Source: a virus. Taken from it: a DNA stretch of 38,902 nucleotides. Under the pieces are notes generated by a model, which was given only the letters and a program-made list of their open reading frames with translations, did no database searches and was not told the origin of the DNA. The stretch is from IMG/VR virus record IMGVR_UViG_3300025526_000059, positions 1 to 38,902 of that record. The stretch is one strand, 5' to 3'. The position numbers and the translations under genes were made by a program. This document shows, in pieces, positions 38,004-38,902 of this stretch. Each line of letters begins with the position of its first letter. Within the stretch, counting starts at the first letter, position 1.

Positions 38004-38363
38004 ATGCGCATTCTATTCGTGACCATTTTCACCCTTGGCCTGCTGGTTGGCATCGGCCGCACCCACGCCGCTCCGGCCTGTTCGCAGGGTACGGCAGAAG
38101 CCTTGGTGGCCGACCTGAAGGCCGAAGTGCCGGAAGCCGAAGTCGTTCTCTACGTTGGCCCCGAGGCCAAAAAGATGGTCGACCAGTACAACGCTGCGCC
38201 GCCGGCATCCGCTTTTACCGGTGACGCGGTCACCGTCGTCATCCACCCCCAGGCGCCAGTCATGGTGGTGATCATCGAACAGAAGGGCTGCGTGGTTGAG
38301 GCGGGTCTGTTCCCGGTCAACAACATGCGACTCCCCCCGCCTGCACGCGGTAAGGGGATCTGA
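38004..38363 (+). CDS. Secreted small protein with signal peptide, 119 aa
   Basis: A signal peptide MRILFVTIFTLGLLVGIGRT with likely cleavage after HA (about residue 22), then a mature domain with ALVADLKAEVPEAEVVLYVG and VTVVIHPQAPVMVVIIEQKG. Periplasmic location is expected. ATG follows GAAAGGAT. It is next to the lysis genes, so a role in lysis or periplasmic exclusion is possible, but no lipobox or spanin signature is seen. Confidence 0.65.
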   Translation: MRILFVTIFTLGLLVGIGRTHAAPACSQGTAEALVADLKAEVPEAEVVLYVGPEAKKMVDQYNAAPPASAFTGDAVTVVIHPQAPVMVVIIEQKGCVVEAGLFPVNNMRLPPPARGKGI

Positions 38364-38364
38364 C

Positions 38365-38574
38365 ATGCACGGCGATTACGCACAGATGATCCTGCTGGTG
38401 CTCGGCGTCATTGCCGGCACCGGCCTTTCCGTCATCCTTGGCCTGTGGCTGATCGCTGCCCTGATCTGGGGTCAGCCGGGTCTGACGCTGTGGTTCTTTG
38501 GTGGCCTGTCCTGGTTGTGGTGGGTGCTGATCGCCATACGTCTCGTCTGGCTGCAGATTTTCCCGGAGGTGTGA
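38365..38574 (+). CDS. Two-TM small membrane protein, possible holin or antiholin
   Basis: A 69-aa protein MHGDYAQMILLVLGVIAGTG then LSVILGLWLIAALIWG and LTLWFFGGLSWLWWVLIAIR: at least two strong hydrophobic helices and few charges. It starts 1 bp after the preceding stop and precedes the 3TM protein by 1 bp, so the three form a tight lysis set. Holin-like by position and topology only. Confidence 0.65.
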   Translation: MHGDYAQMILLVLGVIAGTGLSVILGLWLIAALIWGQPGLTLWFFGGLSWLWWVLIAIRLVWLQIFPEV

Positions 38575-38575
38575 C

Positions 38576-38902
38576 ATGGGCCTTGGCATCCCGATTATCG
38601 ATCGGCTGCTTGGTATCGGCGAAAAGGTCTTCGACCGTGTCGTGCCGGACAGCAATAAGCGTGCCGACCAGGCGCATGAGCGCAGCGGCAAGCAGGCCGA
38701 TGCCACGCTGGAAGGCGAGCGGAACAAGAACTACTTTACCCCGCGCGCCATCCTGCTGTACGGCCTGACCTTCATCATCCTTTACGGGATTGTGATCCAG
38801 CCCTTTGCCAAGGCTTTCGGCCTCGACCTGCCGACCGTCGACTTCACGCCAGCGCTACGGATTCTGCTGGGCCTGCTGGGGCTTGACCTGACCGCCGGCT
38901 AA
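38576..38902 (+). CDS. 3TM-type holin family protein
   Basis: A 108-aa protein. Amphipathic head MGLGIPIIDRLLGIGEKVFD, charged linker (NKRADQAHERSGKQADATLE), then PRAILLYGLTFIILYGIVIQ and a C-terminal hydrophobic stretch ALRILLGLLGLDL. This is the pattern of the Holin of 3TMs family known from gene-transfer agents and alphaproteobacterial prophages. ATG follows GGAGGTGTGAC, a strong site. It ends on the last base of the window, with the 31-aa gene (1-96) next in a circular map. Confidence 0.78.
   Translation: MGLGIPIIDRLLGIGEKVFDRVVPDSNKRADQAHERSGKQADATLEGERNKNYFTPRAILLYGLTFIILYGIVIQPFAKAFGLDLPTVDFTPALRILLGLLGLDLTAG

Noticed and set aside
1-38902. tRNA genes or an integrase
   Set aside because: No cloverleaf-type sequence or tyrosine/serine recombinase motif noticed by eye; a profile search would be decisive.

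Overview
The window reads as one complete genome of a podovirus-type (T7-like virion) bacteriophage, opened at a gene boundary. It begins on an ATG and ends on a stop codon, and joining the ends places a 31-codon membrane ORF directly behind the last holin-like gene, so the map is probably circular (circularly permuted or circularised). The host is probably an alphaproteobacterium: the phage carries a GapR-family (DUF2312) protein and a 3TM holin resembling those of gene-transfer agents, has high GC, and has a structural order like Bordetella BPP-1/T7-type podoviruses. The host assignment is inference.

Layout. (1) Positions 109-13627, leftward: an early block of tightly overlapping genes. From the switch toward position 1 it holds a Cro-like regulator, a pentapeptide-repeat protein, three nucleotide-pool enzymes (MazG, HD phosphohydrolase, dGTP_diPhyd_N/DUF5664), a SNF2 helicase, an AT-hook protein, small proteins, GapR-like, a Cas4/RecB-like DUF2800 nuclease, DUF2815 ssDNA-binding protein, a deoxyribosyltransferase-like protein, family A DNA polymerase, a small zinc-finger protein, a prim-pol/helicase and a cytosine-C5 methyltransferase. 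(2) 13628-14888: the switch (rightward HTH repressor) and a 380-bp non-coding region with nine TTCTAGT/ACTAGAA repeats around an AT-rich core, which I read as a candidate origin, closed by a hairpin terminator. (3) 14889-15849, leftward: four small overlapping genes, two of them tiny membrane proteins. (4) 15947 to the end and on through 1-96, rightward: terminase, portal, Bbp19-like, scaffold, capsid, tail tubular proteins A and B, three or four internal virion proteins, tail fibre and lectin-like genes, a zinc-ribbon/metallophosphoesterase protein, a GNAT protein, SleB-type endolysin and holin-like membrane proteins.

The most unusual feature is a 17-bp inverted repeat, GTTGC-N7-GCAAC, usually with an A/T-rich spacer. 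I find 15 perfect or near-perfect copies, nearly all between genes, at the switch, at the divergent 15.9-kb promoter region and in front of several late gene groups. This looks like a genome-wide operator (or stoperator) set for the HTH repressor and/or Cro-like protein. No integrase, transposase or phage RNA polymerase is recognisable, so lysogeny, if it occurs, may be as an extrachromosomal phage-plasmid replicated from the repeat-bearing origin by the phage prim-pol/helicase and PolA. That last point is inference.

Other points of note are a 350-codon ORF overprinted on the methyltransferase, nearly identical DNA repeats in the pentapeptide gene, and a DatZ/MazG/dGTP_diPhyd_N cassette reminiscent of Z-genome phages but without PurZ. 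No tRNA, rRNA, CRISPR array or insertion sequence was seen.
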